Origin: Selaginella moellendorffii
Lineage: Eukaryota > Streptophyta > Lycopodiopsida > Selaginellales > Selaginellaceae
DNA length: 64,000 bases
Direction: 5' to 3'
Assembly: GCF_000143415.4 (NCBI RefSeq)
Contig: NW_003314301.1
Coordinates: 209,427-273,426 of the forward strand
The translations under genes were made by a program, and so were the position numbers. Shown here piece by piece: positions 10,740 through 23,709 of the stretch (the stretch's first letter is position 1; the number at the start of each line of letters is the position of its first letter). Under the pieces are notes generated by a model. That model was not told the origin of the DNA. It was given only the letters and a program-made list of their open reading frames with translations, and searched no databases.

Positions 10740-11890
10740 AAAATCTTGTGAGCCAATATTAAGGAAATGTTAGAGAAGGGTGTTATTTGGAAAGTTTGAA
10801 ATTGTTAACTATATAAACCTTATTTATGAAGTATGATAAAAGGATTTGGTTCAACATCAACTATCACCCATTGAATGATATGATAGTTTTGAGTATGTAC
10901 CCACTTCCTCGTTTAAAACAAAGCCATTAGCTCACCATGTTAGATCTCACCTTTATGTATTGGCAATATTTTTAAAATTATTTTCTATATGAATGGATCA
11001 AAACATCATTAATGGATCATCTTTGACATATTATAAAAAACTTTATCCATATATTAGAAAGTCACTAAAACATTACTCAAACCAAATACCATCATTAAGT
11101 ACTTGTATAAACTAAATAGTGAAGGTGATGTGGGAAGAACATATTTATGATGTACATAAGGTTTGGATTGGTTATATAAAGTTGGTTTGAAGCTAAAGTA
11201 GTTTATAAAATCTAAAAACACCACTTATCTTAGGTTTTACATTTCTTATGAAGGTTTGCAAATTAATTTTGACAAGCTTATAATTGTTTTAAATTTTTCT
11301 ACACTGAAGTGTATGAATAATGCATAGTGTTTCATTGGCAAAGTGCAATATCTTATTAATTATATTTTTTATTGTACTGCACCATTGTAAACATTATTAG
11401 AGTCATTGATATCATCTTTCATCTAATGTAAAACTGTAAATAGGTATTTATAGAACTCAAGGATGTTTTGCTAACTCCTCTACTTTTGGTATACACTAAT
11501 TACATTTATCCTTTCATCTTGAGCATGAATGCTTATAATATTGATTGAAGGATGCTAATATAAGAGAGTTTGAGTGTGCCTAATAAGTGGCTTAATAGTA
11601 CTATATTTATGGTTGAGACATTTTATATATTAACATATCAACTAAGGATATGCCACACTTTTGTGAATGTTTATTATCCACAAATAAATAGTTTGATAAA
11701 ATGATTTGTTAAAACCTTCAAGGGGATGATGGCAAAGTATATAACTTTTCAATTAGAATGTGATAGTTATTTACATTTCTTTGGTATAGTTATATTATGA
11801 AGTGCAAAGTTTTACTGTTTCTTCACTATATAAAGTCTTATATACTCATGATCCTAGTTTGCCAATAAAATTGAGTTTATCTTTGTGATA
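10740..11890 (+). mobile_element. Extremely AT-rich Ty3/gypsy relic (RT to integrase)
   Basis: Plus-strand fragments keep polymerase order although stops occur every few codons. They are a reverse transcriptase stretch near 10740-10990 (IKEMLEKGVIW, WFNINYHPLNDMIVLSMYPL) and an RT-RNase H connection near 11440-11530 (FIELKDVLLTPLLLVYTNYI, YPFILSMNAYN). A late integrase stretch follows near 11650-11800 (VYYPQINSLI, FKGMMAKYITFQLECDSYL). Many differences from gypsy consensus are what C-to-T or G-to-A change would give. No LTRs could be delimited. Confidence 0.7.
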
Positions 11891-13154
11891 GCTATAAACT
11901 ATTAACATTGGGTAATGGGATTAATAGTTAATAATCATTCCTTCATTTATTTTAGTGGAACTTGATAAACATTTGAGCAGTTGGATAAAAATGGTACTGC
12001 AACATTAATTGTCACTATTTATGAAGTGTAGAGTGGATGATCGAGTGTTAATTCATTCTACCTGTCTTATAGTATATAGTTTATGTAAGGGGTTCATTGT
12101 TAGTTGAAAAAGACTATATAGCAAATTGAGTCATAAATTTATAAGGTTTAGCATAAAACTTTGAGCCTCCAGAAATTATACATGTAAAATGCTTCATATA
12201 AAGAGATTAGGAATAAATTACACTACTTATATATCCACCAATACCTCATTTTCCTGAACTATCAACTAAAGAACAATAATTATTTTCCATCCTTCTGAGA
12301 GAAGGGGATGGTATAAGGGTAAGTGTATAGTTATAATGCCATATACTATTATAAGTGTAATAAAATATTTATATAGAATTGACTCAATTTTTAACTCACT
12401 CTCAATTCTCTCTAGATTTAAATAGTGATCCCAAAGAGATCTCACTACTAATGATACTAGTTGATAAATGATTATTTGTTCAGTTTTTGGTTGGAAAACC
12501 AAAGGTATTAAGGGAAACTAGATTAAACATAGTTTTTAAGTCTAGGATACATTCTATCAATTTCAATATTAATTATAATAATAAAAATGGTATATTTATT
12601 ATCAATAACTAATAATCAAATGAAAAAATATTTCAGCTCATCTTTTAGAATATTTAGAATTTTTTTTTGAGTGGGTTTTGATTTTGCAACTCAAGGAACT
12701 TAAGTTTCATATATGTTTCAGAGCATTTTGTATTTTAAAATTTTTTAATAAAACGAATTTTAGAAAGCGTTCTATGAATATTTCTTATTAAAATTAATTA
12801 AAATTAAAATATATGCTCTAAATATTGTAATATACTTTTTACAAATAAGAAATTAATAAATAAAACTTACTTCTTTTATTTTTCATTAAGATTCTCAAGA
12901 GTGGGTCCCCTAAAATACTACCTTGATAGAGGTGATATTGTATTAACTGCCAGATCATCAATAAAGCTGAGATAATTCTGTCCATCATCTTATTATAGTA
13001 TTTTAATTCTTTAAAATACATATTGACACTGTTGTTACAAGTTAAGTTTTATATAATATAAACTTATTTAATTATATTTTCTAATTTAGCCAATTGTTAG
13101 ATTTTGAGAAAAAAATCTTAATGGCTAAGTTACAACTTAAAAACCTTTAAATGT
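11891..13154. other. AT-rich intergenic DNA
   Basis: No gene or domain recognised on either strand. It probably includes the eroded 3' end of the preceding element. Confidence 0.45.
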
Positions 13155-13274
13155 GTGTATGGTAGTAACTTCAGGTCATTTGTGTGGTGTCATCTACACA
13201 AAGTTTTTCCTTTCATAATCTTAAATGACATTGATTCACCAAGCTTAAATCTTATTTTAAATCATTTAACACTT

Positions 13275-14177
13275 ATGTTTGAAATAATGTTTTTAATATT
13301 TTTAATATTATTCATAAAATTTACTATTTCAACTATAAATTATAGTGGAAAAAATAGTATGACAGTTGATAGTGTTAATTTAATTATTCTTGCTATTGAA
13401 TTAATGATTAATAACACTGAATCTGGAGAGTTACCAAAAGGTCAAAGTATGCAATATGATTATACAATACAAGATGATATATATGGTCCTTTAAGCATGA
13501 CAAATCAAATATGGATTTATAGTTCAAATGGAAACTTTATTGATACAACTTGTGGAGCAAATCTTGTTGAATATGAACACGATGATGGTGATAATGTAAG
13601 ACATAGATTGACTACTCTATTAAATTTATATCGTAATAATATTCTTAATTTACGTGCAAGATTTGTTAGAATAGTATTTGGTTCTTATGCTATTGAGTTT
13701 ATGGAAAAACATTCTGCACATAGATTACCACAAATTCAACATACTATATCCAATAATTTACATGATTGTAGAATTTATCTCACTACTTTAATTAGTAATA
13801 TGCCTTACAATTCCTTAAAAGCTACTGAATTTTTATTATCACCAAATAATAAAGCTTATTTATATTTACATTTAAATTGTATTCTTGCTTTATATGTAAG
13901 AAATGCTATAAAATGGTATAAAGGATCTTCAAATTTTAAAAACTGTGAATTTAAGATAGAAATGGATGGGAATATTGTACTGTATTCTGATAATTCAATT
14001 ATGGTTTGGTCTCCTAATGTATATTGTAATAAGAAGAGAAATTGTGATATAGGAAAAACATTTCTTTCTCTTCAAAGTGACTGTAATTTGGTATTATATG
14101 AATCCCATCAGAAAACATTTTTAAAACATCCTAAATTGAAGGTATTGTGGGCTTCAAATACAAACCCATGTAATTAA
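13275..14177 (+). CDS. AT-rich single-exon gene with C-terminal bulb-type lectin domain
   Basis: One uninterrupted frame; an in-frame ATG also exists at 13155 (340 residues). The ATG at 13275 gives 300 residues and opens directly with a hydrophobic signal or anchor segment (MFEIMFLIFLILFIKF). Residues of about 185-300 resemble a GNA/bulb-type mannose-binding lectin. Three copies of the QxDxNxVxY sugar pocket can be seen in variant form: LNCILALY, EMDGNIVLY and QSDCNLVLY. The domain ends with VLWASNTNPC, as such lectins do. The middle 140 residues (from ESGELPKGQSMQYDYTIQDD to the lectin) match nothing I know. Composition is as AT-rich as the flanking relic DNA, unlike every other gene here, yet over 300 codons stay open. 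AATAAAG follows near 14263. Expression is unproven. Confidence 0.65.
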   Translation: MFEIMFLIFLILFIKFTISTINYSGKNSMTVDSVNLIILAIELMINNTESGELPKGQSMQYDYTIQDDIYGPLSMTNQIWIYSSNGNFIDTTCGANLVEYEHDDGDNVRHRLTTLLNLYRNNILNLRARFVRIVFGSYAIEFMEKHSAHRLPQIQHTISNNLHDCRIYLTTLISNMPYNSLKATEFLLSPNNKAYLYLHLNCILALYVRNAIKWYKGSSNFKNCEFKIEMDGNIVLYSDNSIMVWSPNVYCNKKRNCDIGKTFLSLQSDCNLVLYESHQKTFLKHPKLKVLWASNTNPCN

Positions 14178-14371
14178 TTGTAATTTCTTTGCTATGCCCT
14201 TTGCAAATTGAGAGAAAACTGTGATAATTTGTATACAACTAGTCAACAATTTTCAAAAGAAATAAAGACTCTACCTACTTCAGTTGCTCCCTTAGAGAAA
14301 CTCCTTAATACGGTTTCTATGTTTTTTGAGATGTAATTTAGATTTACATGCAGTTTAAGGGTAATTTAAAG

Positions 14372-15566
14372 TTAAACCCTAGAAATATTTCTCTTTCGAT
14401 TATGCCCTCCATCTTCCCATGTGAGATCCGAGAAGCTCCATTTCGGCGCTTGGGGATCCGCCGTTATGGTTCCCTTGGCGGAGACGGTGACGCTGTAGGT
14501 CAGCTTCTGTCCGGGCTTGTGAAGCTCAGCTTGCTGGGAGTGACCGAGATCGAGATTCCCTTGGCGCTTCCCCGGAAGCGGTGTAGGTCGCGCCGGGATT
14601 TCCCACATTGGTCACTGTCCTCTCCACCGTCTTGCTGGATCCATCCAAGAGGACTGCGATGGAGGGATAGTTATGGCTGAAAGAGGTGTCGTTCTTGGGG
14701 CATTTGCTGCTACTGTCGCCTGTGATGTTTTGGATTTGCTTGGAGGTATAGCCCGAGTTACATATAGTCGAGAGGATCAGTGTCGTAGACTAGTCCTGGA
14801 TCGACTACTTTTGCTGGTTGGATCTCACCGTTTCCAACGTCGAAAACAGTCGCTGCCTTGTTAGTGCTTGGATCGACGATTGTTTTGTTGGTGTTGGCTT
14901 TGGTGATAGCTTGAGTCTCCAGTTTTATTTTGTTTTCTCTCGACTTACCTGTGGTCATGACTGCTGATTTGATCGCCGCAGGACTCCATGTTGGGTGAAT
15001 GGATTTCAAGTAAGCGATGGTGCCACTGACGTGAGGGCACGCCATGGAAGTTCCAGAGAGAAAAGTGTACTCCACGAACACTTCCTTTCCATTGTCAGTG
15101 TCGGGGATATTGCTTGGCCAAGCTGCTAAGATCTCGACTCCTGGAGCGGTAACGTCCGGCTGCAACGCGAGATAAGTCACAAGCTTCATGGTATGTTTTT
15201 CGAGTACCTTGATGATATCCGGACTGATTGTGTGTGGACCTCTTGACGAAAACTCCGCTACGAGAGGTGCTGGCTTGTAAGGAATCGTTGTTCCTCTGAG
15301 AATTCGTGATTTACGACTGCACAGAAAGCACGAAGCCAAGAGTAAGTTTCCATCACCTTTTGATCATCTGTTATACTTACTTGGCTGCTATTTTAGCATC
15401 CTCGTTGATCTCCCTGTCGATTGTACTGGCACCGACTGTGAAGATCCAGGGAGCACCGTTGGACACTAGAGTTTCCACCAGCGCAAGAGACCATGATTCC
15501 TCTTTCAACGGCGTGATAGGCACCAATCGCAATGACGTCTATGCTGTAAACTCCGAGATGGACTAA
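14372..15566 (-). pseudogene. Subtilisin-like protease fragment, frameshifted
   Basis: The minus strand encodes the C-terminal half of a plant subtilase. Segments are DVIAIGAYHAVERGIMVSCA, APWIFTVGASTIDREI, VAEFSSRGPHTISPDI, PDVTAPGVEILAAWPS, then the catalytic-serine motif FLSGTSMACPHVSGTIAYLK. After that come WSPAAIKSAVMTT, PAKVVDPGLVYD and the Fn3-like tail VERTVTNVGNPGATYTA. A 48-base intron between PDI(IK) and PDVTAPG still has GT-AG ends. Frame changes occur after SCAGGN, after YTASG, and at the SP/GQKLTYSV junction near the end. The Asp and His parts of the catalytic triad and the signal and propeptide are absent. It is a truncated dead copy. Confidence 0.85.
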
Positions 15567-15599
15567 GCGATTGTTTAGATTGCTAAACCTTTCTTTTTC

Positions 15600-16090
15600 T
15601 TTTTATCTTTGTTTTTTGAGCAGGAAAAAGAAAATTTTTGCTGAGCATAATTCCTAGCTCGCTGAAGAGCTCACAATGAGGTCTGCCAACTTGCTGGAAG
15701 AGCGAAACCGAAATGCACAATCGGAGGCTGAGTTGCAAGCCAAGAATTCTTCCTTGCTACTGGCTGTTGATTGATGACTTGAATATTGAAAGGGCTGCCA
15801 AGGAGAAAGAAGACGCTCTGGTACGAAGTCGAAAGATCTGGAAACGGAAAAACATGGATTATCTGGTGTAAGATCGTTGTGAAATGACTTGCAATGTCAG
15901 GAATTGCGATTTGTCAAAGAGGATGCTGCCGTTAAAGAACATTTATCAATTGAAGCTACCACTGTAAGATCTGTATTTTCTTGTTTTGCTTTCATACTGA
16001 CAGAATCTCCTATTTAACAGGCATCAAAGCTGGCCGAACTTTATAAACACAGTGGTCTAAAAATTAGTGCACACTTCTCTAGGATGTATG
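15600..16090 (+). pseudogene. Coiled-coil exon fragments, probable nuclear-pore anchor (TPR/NUA) remnant
   Basis: Plus-strand coding fragments can be read as LAEELTMRSANLLEERNRNA, QELRFVKEDAAVKEHLSIEA and ASKLAELYKHSGLKI, separated by intron-like spacers ending in CAG. The last resembles the LYKESSEEW region of the plant nuclear-pore anchor (TPR homologue), from memory of that family. Stops and loss of flanking exons show it is a relic. A different long coiled-coil protein remains possible. Confidence 0.4.
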
Positions 16091-16599
16091 TTCTTAGTCT
16101 CCATTGACCACTACTCTGCATAAAAGACTGCAAGAAAAGTCCCAAAGCATGGTGAATGAGTGTCTTTGCTATAAACTTGCCAGTTTTCAACTTTGTGTTT
16201 ATCATTCACGTAGTTGTGGGATAGGTCAGCCAGCACAATATTGTTGAGAGGTGTATGTAAAATCCCACCTCCCACTCATGCTTCTAAGCTGGCATTGGGG
16301 TTTCAGCCACCCCAATGTTCATCAACTCCCATTTTCCTGTGGAGACTGCAACAAGGAGGGGAGATCCAAAGCCATCTTTGGTCTTCCTCATTTTTTTCTT
16401 GATGTATTTGTCAGACTGTTGAAAAGCACTACTACTGTTTTTTTCTTCTGTCCTTGTTTTTTTTTTTTTTGCCTTGACAGCAACCCCAGAAAGCATTTCT
16501 CCAATCTCCTCTGAATTTGAAATTCCATGGGAAACTTGTGTTTGCCATTGTTCATGTTGTTGTTGAAAGCCTTCACCAAACACGCCTCCCCGATCAGCC
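16091..16599. other. Intergenic debris
   Basis: Contains a poly-T run near 16450. A short minus-strand open piece (16627-16480) reads as if part of an exon, but no family could be assigned. Confidence 0.4.
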
Positions 16600-16739
16600 G
16601 TACGCACTCACATATGGTCGCGACCAAGATCTTCTTGGCATCTAATCAAACTCCACAATGGCCGCCTCCACTCTATGCAATCCACACAAGCATCTGCTCG
16701 ATCACCTCCACTGCCTCGTCCAGCTTCCCAGCCTTGCAA

Positions 16740-16960
16740 ATCTCCGCTATGGAAAGGCTGGATGTCACAGCGTGTGGACCGTGCGACGAACCCGGATGGT
16801 GCAGAGCTGCACAACGCTCTTGCGGATTGCCCGAATCACACTAGCAAAATCGACCATTCGCCGCTTACCTTAGGAGATGAAACCAAGAATGTTTAAATTG
16901 TAGCATATTCCCTATCGAATAATTCATACGAATATAGAATATGCTTACCAATATAGAATA
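16740..16960 (-). pseudogene. Truncated copy of the 5' end of the PPR gene at 7328-8836
   Basis: On the minus strand from 16857 the reading is MVDFASVIRAIRKSVVQL, against MIDFAGVIRAIRSSESVAQL at the start of the intact PPR gene. The match continues into the upstream DNA: both copies share CCCGAATCACAC and the sequence around GAGATGAAACCAAGAATGTTTAAA, followed by repeats of an ATAGAATAT-type motif. The copy loses similarity within about 25 codons and then has a stop. So a promoter plus first codons was duplicated about 8 kb away in the same orientation. Confidence 0.72.
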
Positions 16961-17352
16961 TGAGTATGGAATATTCTAGCTCCTGCTTAGAACCTCGAGA
17001 GCTTGGAGAAGCTAAACTTGAATGGGTTCCAAAGGAGACCAATCTTCAAGAGATTCCATCCACCAAGTATCTGCCATAGCCACTACCCATGAATCCTCGT
17101 GGAGAAATCCAGAGTGAAGAAGAAACACAAGAGCGGGATAGCAAGCCAAGTTACATGAGCAAGCCGGTGAATTCCAGCGAACTTTGGTACCACCCGAGCA
17201 TCATCAGCTGAGCCACAGCAAGCACAGATCAATCCCAGAGAAAGGAGCAAAGAAAATTGAAGTAAACCGAGGCTTGCTTGCTTGCTCGCTCGCTTGCAAT
17301 CGCTCCAGAGCGACAACGTAGAGGAATCGCTGCGTTGTCGCTTGCCAAGCTT
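16961..17352. other. Region 3' of the SR-protein kinase gene
   Basis: A 77-codon minus-strand frame (17316-17083) with a hydrophobic stretch exists but has no family resemblance or promoter; not called as a gene. Confidence 0.4.
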
Positions 17353-19359
<2,007 letters not shown>

Positions 19360-19406
19360 CTAGGGCACAGGTGGAAAGGACACGTCTTTTAAGAGCGCTG
19401 GTTCTC

Positions 19407-20260
19407 TTACACGCAAGTAGAAACCGTGACAATGTCGGAGATCCAGCCAATGTACTCGAATTTGCAGCGGTGCTCCACGGTGTGGAGCTCCTGCGCGTTC
19501 TTCTTGAGGTATCGCCAGAAGCTGGGCGATCCAGGGAAGCCCATATTGTCCGCCACGATTACGCTGCCACTCTTGAGCAGCCCCTCTTCCTTGAGCTGGA
19601 GATAATCCTTGAGATAGACGTTCTTGTTGTGATCGATGAAGACCAGATCGATGGCGCTCAGCTGGAGCTCGTCGCGGATGATCGATTTGAGCTCCGCAAG
19701 GCAACTCTCGAGCGTGCCCTCGAGAACGCGGACCCTATCAGACAGACCTGCGAGAGATAATCAGGGCCGTTAGCTTCAAAATCGTGATCCAACGGTGAAG
19801 GACACACGAGGAAGAACACGAGCTACTCACCTGCAATCTCCACCATTTTCCTCGCGATCTGGACGTTCTGGGGATTCATCTCAATGCTGATCAGCAGCCC
19901 ATTTGGATCTTTCATCCGCGACGCGATTCTCACTGCCGAGTAGCCGCAGTAAGCACCCAGCTCCAGCGCGAGCCGGGGATTGGAGCGCTCCACAACCGAG
20001 TCGAGAATGGGGCCTTTGTCGTCGCCGATGTTCATGAACCACGTCCCCTTGGATGCGGTGTAGCGATCGATTACATCCAGCACGGATTTGGGATTCCCTG
20101 GCTCGGCCTCTGCGACTACGTGCTCGAGGAGCCGCTGCTCTCGCCCATCGCCCACCTGGCCCCGGAAGAAGGTACTCGGGCTCGTCATCGCCCGGAGGAA
20201 GGATAGCGTCTTGGACACGGATGGAGGAAGCATTCCTTCTTTCCTTTCTAGCTCTGCCAA
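19407..20260 (-). CDS. Catechol O-methyltransferase-like SAM-dependent methyltransferase
   Basis: Two exons: 20260-19831 and 19747-19407; 771 nt, 256 residues. After a 60-residue lead the animal-type COMT pattern appears: GTWFMNIGDDKGPILDSVV, then the SAM site LALELGAYCGYSAVRIA, then LLISIEMNPQN with the acidic ribose ligand. Exon 2 holds LVFIDHNKNVYLKDYLQLKE, with the metal-binding Asp, and SGSVIVADN with the second Asp/Asn pair. The pattern is closer to soluble catechol OMT than to plant CCoAOMT. The natural substrate is unknown, presumably a catecholic phenol, with transfer of methyl from SAM using magnesium. No signal peptide, so cytosolic. Confidence 0.88.
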
Positions 20261-20650
20261 AGGAGAGAGATCTTCGATCGATCGATCGATCTATCTATGG
20301 ATCTATGGAATCGATAAGAAGCAAACTAAGAATCAAGGTCTCTCTTTTCTCTTGGGATTTTTTAGTGGTTTGTGCAAACGGTGATGGAATTAATGAGCCA
20401 GGGTCGGTTGGTCACGTTTTCGACCGAAAGCGTACCCGGAATCTCGAGAGAATCTCTCGTTCATTTATGATGGGAGAAAGATAGATCCGTCCTTCCTAAC
20501 AATCCAAGGAAAATTCAAGCTTTGATCGATCATTTTATATATACTGTTTGAGATGGGTGTCGTGAATCCCACGAAAGATAATCTCTATACGATGATCCTG
20601 TACAGCTCAAGCGAGAATTTTCTTTTCTTTTTTCTCTCTTTTCACTTCGT
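20261..20650. other. Promoter region of methyltransferase gene and 3' region of SCAB gene
   Basis: Contains a short GATC/ATCT simple repeat at about 20274-20300. No gene seen. Confidence 0.5.
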
Positions 20651-22741
20651 TTATGTGCCTATAGGTGATCGATCGTCTGGGCCGGCTAGCATCACCTGCG
20701 AATGAGAAGAAAACTTTAGGAGCACACCAACAACAAGAATTCTTACATTGCAATCAAACGCAAATCTTCGTGCCAGCATGATCGCAGCGTTTCGCTCGCG
20801 CTCGGACTCAAATCCAAGCATGTAAGTCAGGCCTCGCTTCACAAGCCAAAACATGGCGAGAGGAGCGGCCTGTCCGCCGCCTCTTGCTCCGCAAAGCTGC
20901 AAAATGGAAGCTTTCGATCAGTATCCTCGTTTGTCCTCAAAGAGTTCAAAGCTTACCTGCATGCCGGCGGCGTATTTCTCTTTGATCTTCGTTGTCAGTC
21001 CTTTACGGAGCTTCATACGGAGTCTTCCAATCTCCAAAGCATGCAACGCTTGCTTTTCTACGTACTCGCCATTCTGCTGTACAATAACTACCTGCGAAAA
21101 ACGAAAAGCTTGGTTGTTTCTTCAAAAGAGATCTTGTCATCACTAACATTAAACTCTGTACCGCCCTTCTTTGCCAACGCTTCAACGTAGTTCCCCAACC
21201 CAGGCGCTGGAAAAGAAAGGGATATGTTATCCTTGAATGGGAATAAGCTACGAACCTGGATCAACAGGGCCAGTTGTCGATAAGAATTCTTTCGCTCCAC
21301 CTGGTAGAGTAATATCCACTCGCAAAATTCTTCCAGCATCAAACGGGTCCGGAGCGTATTGTGACTTCACAGCACCTGGTGTTCACTTGTCAGTCACAGG
21401 TAGAAATTGCGTAACACGTCTAGAGATTTCTTTACCCGATATGAGTTCCTTTTTACCCCCGTCAGCTGAGATCCGATGCCATTGGAATTTGCAGAAGGAT
21501 AGATCGGGTGCTTGCTCGTCTACAGGCGATAAGCTTAGCAAAGATCCCAGACATTCAGTACCATCGACACGATAAACTCTCGCATTAGCTCCGTGTTTTG
21601 CAATATCCAACTGCAGACATACATATCACAGGTAAGTGGAGCTCATAAACTTGAAAGAGACTCGTCACCTCTTTTCTTAGTTGCAGAACCTCCGCTGACT
21701 TCACGTCAAATTGTTGTTGGATAGCTTGAAGTTTGTAGTCCATGTCCATGACCTGCACAACCTCCAGTTATGTGACAAGCCAACTAGAAATGGAAACTAA
21801 TGCAAAAAGAAGGAAAGAGAGAACCTTGCTAGGCTCGTGCAGCATTTTTATTCTTCGAGCTTCTTGAACTTCGCGCCTCATTGCCTCGAGTTCCTGGCAG
21901 TGAAAGTTCCTGCTTGAGTTCCTCGAAAGCTGATATATGCTTACTTACAGCTCTTTCGGAATCACTGTAGCTACGCCTCTGTTGCTCAGTAATCAACGCC
22001 TCGACTCTCAAAACTGAAGCCTTCGCCTTCTCAATCTCTGCCTGTGCCACGGAGCGAGCTTCTTCCACCATCCTCTTAGCTTCACCTGAAGCCTACAAAA
22101 AACAACACATTAGAAAGACGAAACCGAGAGATAAAATATTGTCCGGATCGTTGCAAACCTGCTTGAAAAGAGTAGCCATTTTCCGGAGCTCAATCTTTTC
22201 CTGGGACATTTCAATCTCTCGTTGCACGAGCTGAATGCCCAAAGCCTCCACCTATGAAGATCTTCCTTGTGAGAAAAGGAAAGAAACAAACATAAGAATC
22301 ACGCATTGCTTCAGACCAGAGTCACGGATTCCTCGACATCATCTCTGTTTCGGCCAGCTACACGGCCTCCAAGCGCATCCAAAACGTGTCTTAGCTTAGT
22401 GATAAGCTCTTGCCTCTCGAGCATGAGGGCGCTCTGGAGCTTCTCCTGTGATACATGAAGAACATAAGAAGATGGAGAGAGAGAGAAAAGAGAAGGAGAT
22501 TTATTTCACTCACATCTTCGGCGAGTTTTGCCGCGGCAGCGTGGGCAGCTTCCTGTCCTCGCTCGAATTTACTCGCCAGGTCACGAACAGACAATCGCTT
22601 CTGCTGCGCGACGAGGTCAGCAGCCTCCTTGGCCAGAATTTCACGCTTGGAAGGCGATGGTTGATCTTCCTCATCGCTTCCCAGCGCTAGAAACACGCTC
22701 GGCACCAATTTGATGTCTGCTTCCACACCCAGCGGCATCAT
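20651..22741 (-). CDS. SCAB1: Stomatal closure-related actin-binding protein (SCAB family)
   Basis: Twelve exons: 22741-22514, 22445-22317, 22251-22159, 22092-21949, 21893-21825, 21752-21669, 21610-21436, 21375-21256, 21206-21148, 21091-20957, 20896-20747 and 20695-20651. Total 1431 nt, 476 residues; Arabidopsis SCAB1 has about 496. The N-terminal actin-binding segment has LVAQQKRLSVRDLASKFE, and the coiled coil follows with VAGRNRDDVEESVTLVEALG. Then comes the Ig-like part (LDIAKHGANARVYRVDGTEC, FQWHRISADGGKKELISG). The C-terminal PH-like part has MQLCGARGGGQAA and GFESERERNAAIMLARRFAF, ending LAGPDDRSPIGT. SCAB proteins bundle and stabilise F-actin and act in stomatal closure. The gene is head-to-head with the FKBP gene. 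Confidence 0.95.
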
Positions 22742-23709
22742 CTCATGCCCGATCGATTGGATTCATGCGAATTGGAAGAAATTCGTCCTAGGGCATGATC
22801 CCGCTGCGCGCATTGGCAGCGAGAGCCCCGAGAATCCAGTTACCTGGGATTGCCGAGCTCTAGAGATGCAAATCGAGCGCCAGCATCTCCAGACCACAGA
22901 ACCAGAGAAGAAGAACACAAAATAGAGGAACTCCAAACAAAATGAAAAGGAAATAAAGCTTCCCGATCTTGACCGTCCATCGCAGCACTGTATCTGCACC
23001 GTCCAGCTGGACAGTCATCCAACGGCTGTCACGCACGTGTCGCGTAAAGAGCAATCCGACGGCTGGGCGCCGCTCATCATGATGTAAGGTCGAAGCTATG
23101 TGGTCACATTCTCGCCTAACACCACGATATAGAAATTTTTGGAATGATGATTCGAAGCAACGAGAAACCATGTTGATTCTATCATACCTCCCTTTCATTT
23201 CTTAAAGACAAGGTTTGATAGACCATGAGGTGTAGCCCACATTCTTTCGTTTCCCAGAAGAAGAAATCGCGAATGGCAGACAAGCAGGTCCTGGGTTCAA
23301 CTCCTCTAGGGCTTGTAATGAAAAAGCTCTACCAAATTTGTCAACTTTTAAAAGGTTAGAGATAAGTAGAGAGTGGGCCCCACTTTATCCATACTCGGTC
23401 ACCACATGCGTGACCGGACACGTGTCTCGGCAACCGGCTGGTGATTTTGCGAAGAACACGAAATGCGAAAATAACTATAAGTAAAGAAGGCGAGAGAGAT
23501 TGCGTCTCTCGTCGGCATTTTCTCGAGCTTGGCTAGGGTTTGCGGCGCGCGCGTCGTGTGCTCTTGGCGGCAATCGATTTCTTGTCGCGATTCCTGGGAA
23601 GGAAATCGCTGTAGCATAGGAGGAGGAGCGGCAAAACGTCGTCAGCTGGATCGATCTCGCTTGGTCTTGTTGCGATCGCACAGTGGCCGTCTTTCTCTAG
23701 GGTTTTGGA
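22742..23709. other. Divergent promoter region between SCAB and FKBP genes
   Basis: About 970 bases between two opposite start codons. The part after 23480 is probably the FKBP leader. No gene or RNA structure could be supported. Confidence 0.5.

Noticed and set aside
17083-17316. 77-codon minus-strand frame with hydrophobic stretch
   Set aside because: No family resemblance; lies in the 3' region of the SRPK gene and has no promoter evidence.
23270-23310. GGTTCAACTCC resembling a tRNA T-loop
   Set aside because: The flanking bases do not pair as a T-stem, and no acceptor or anticodon arm was found.
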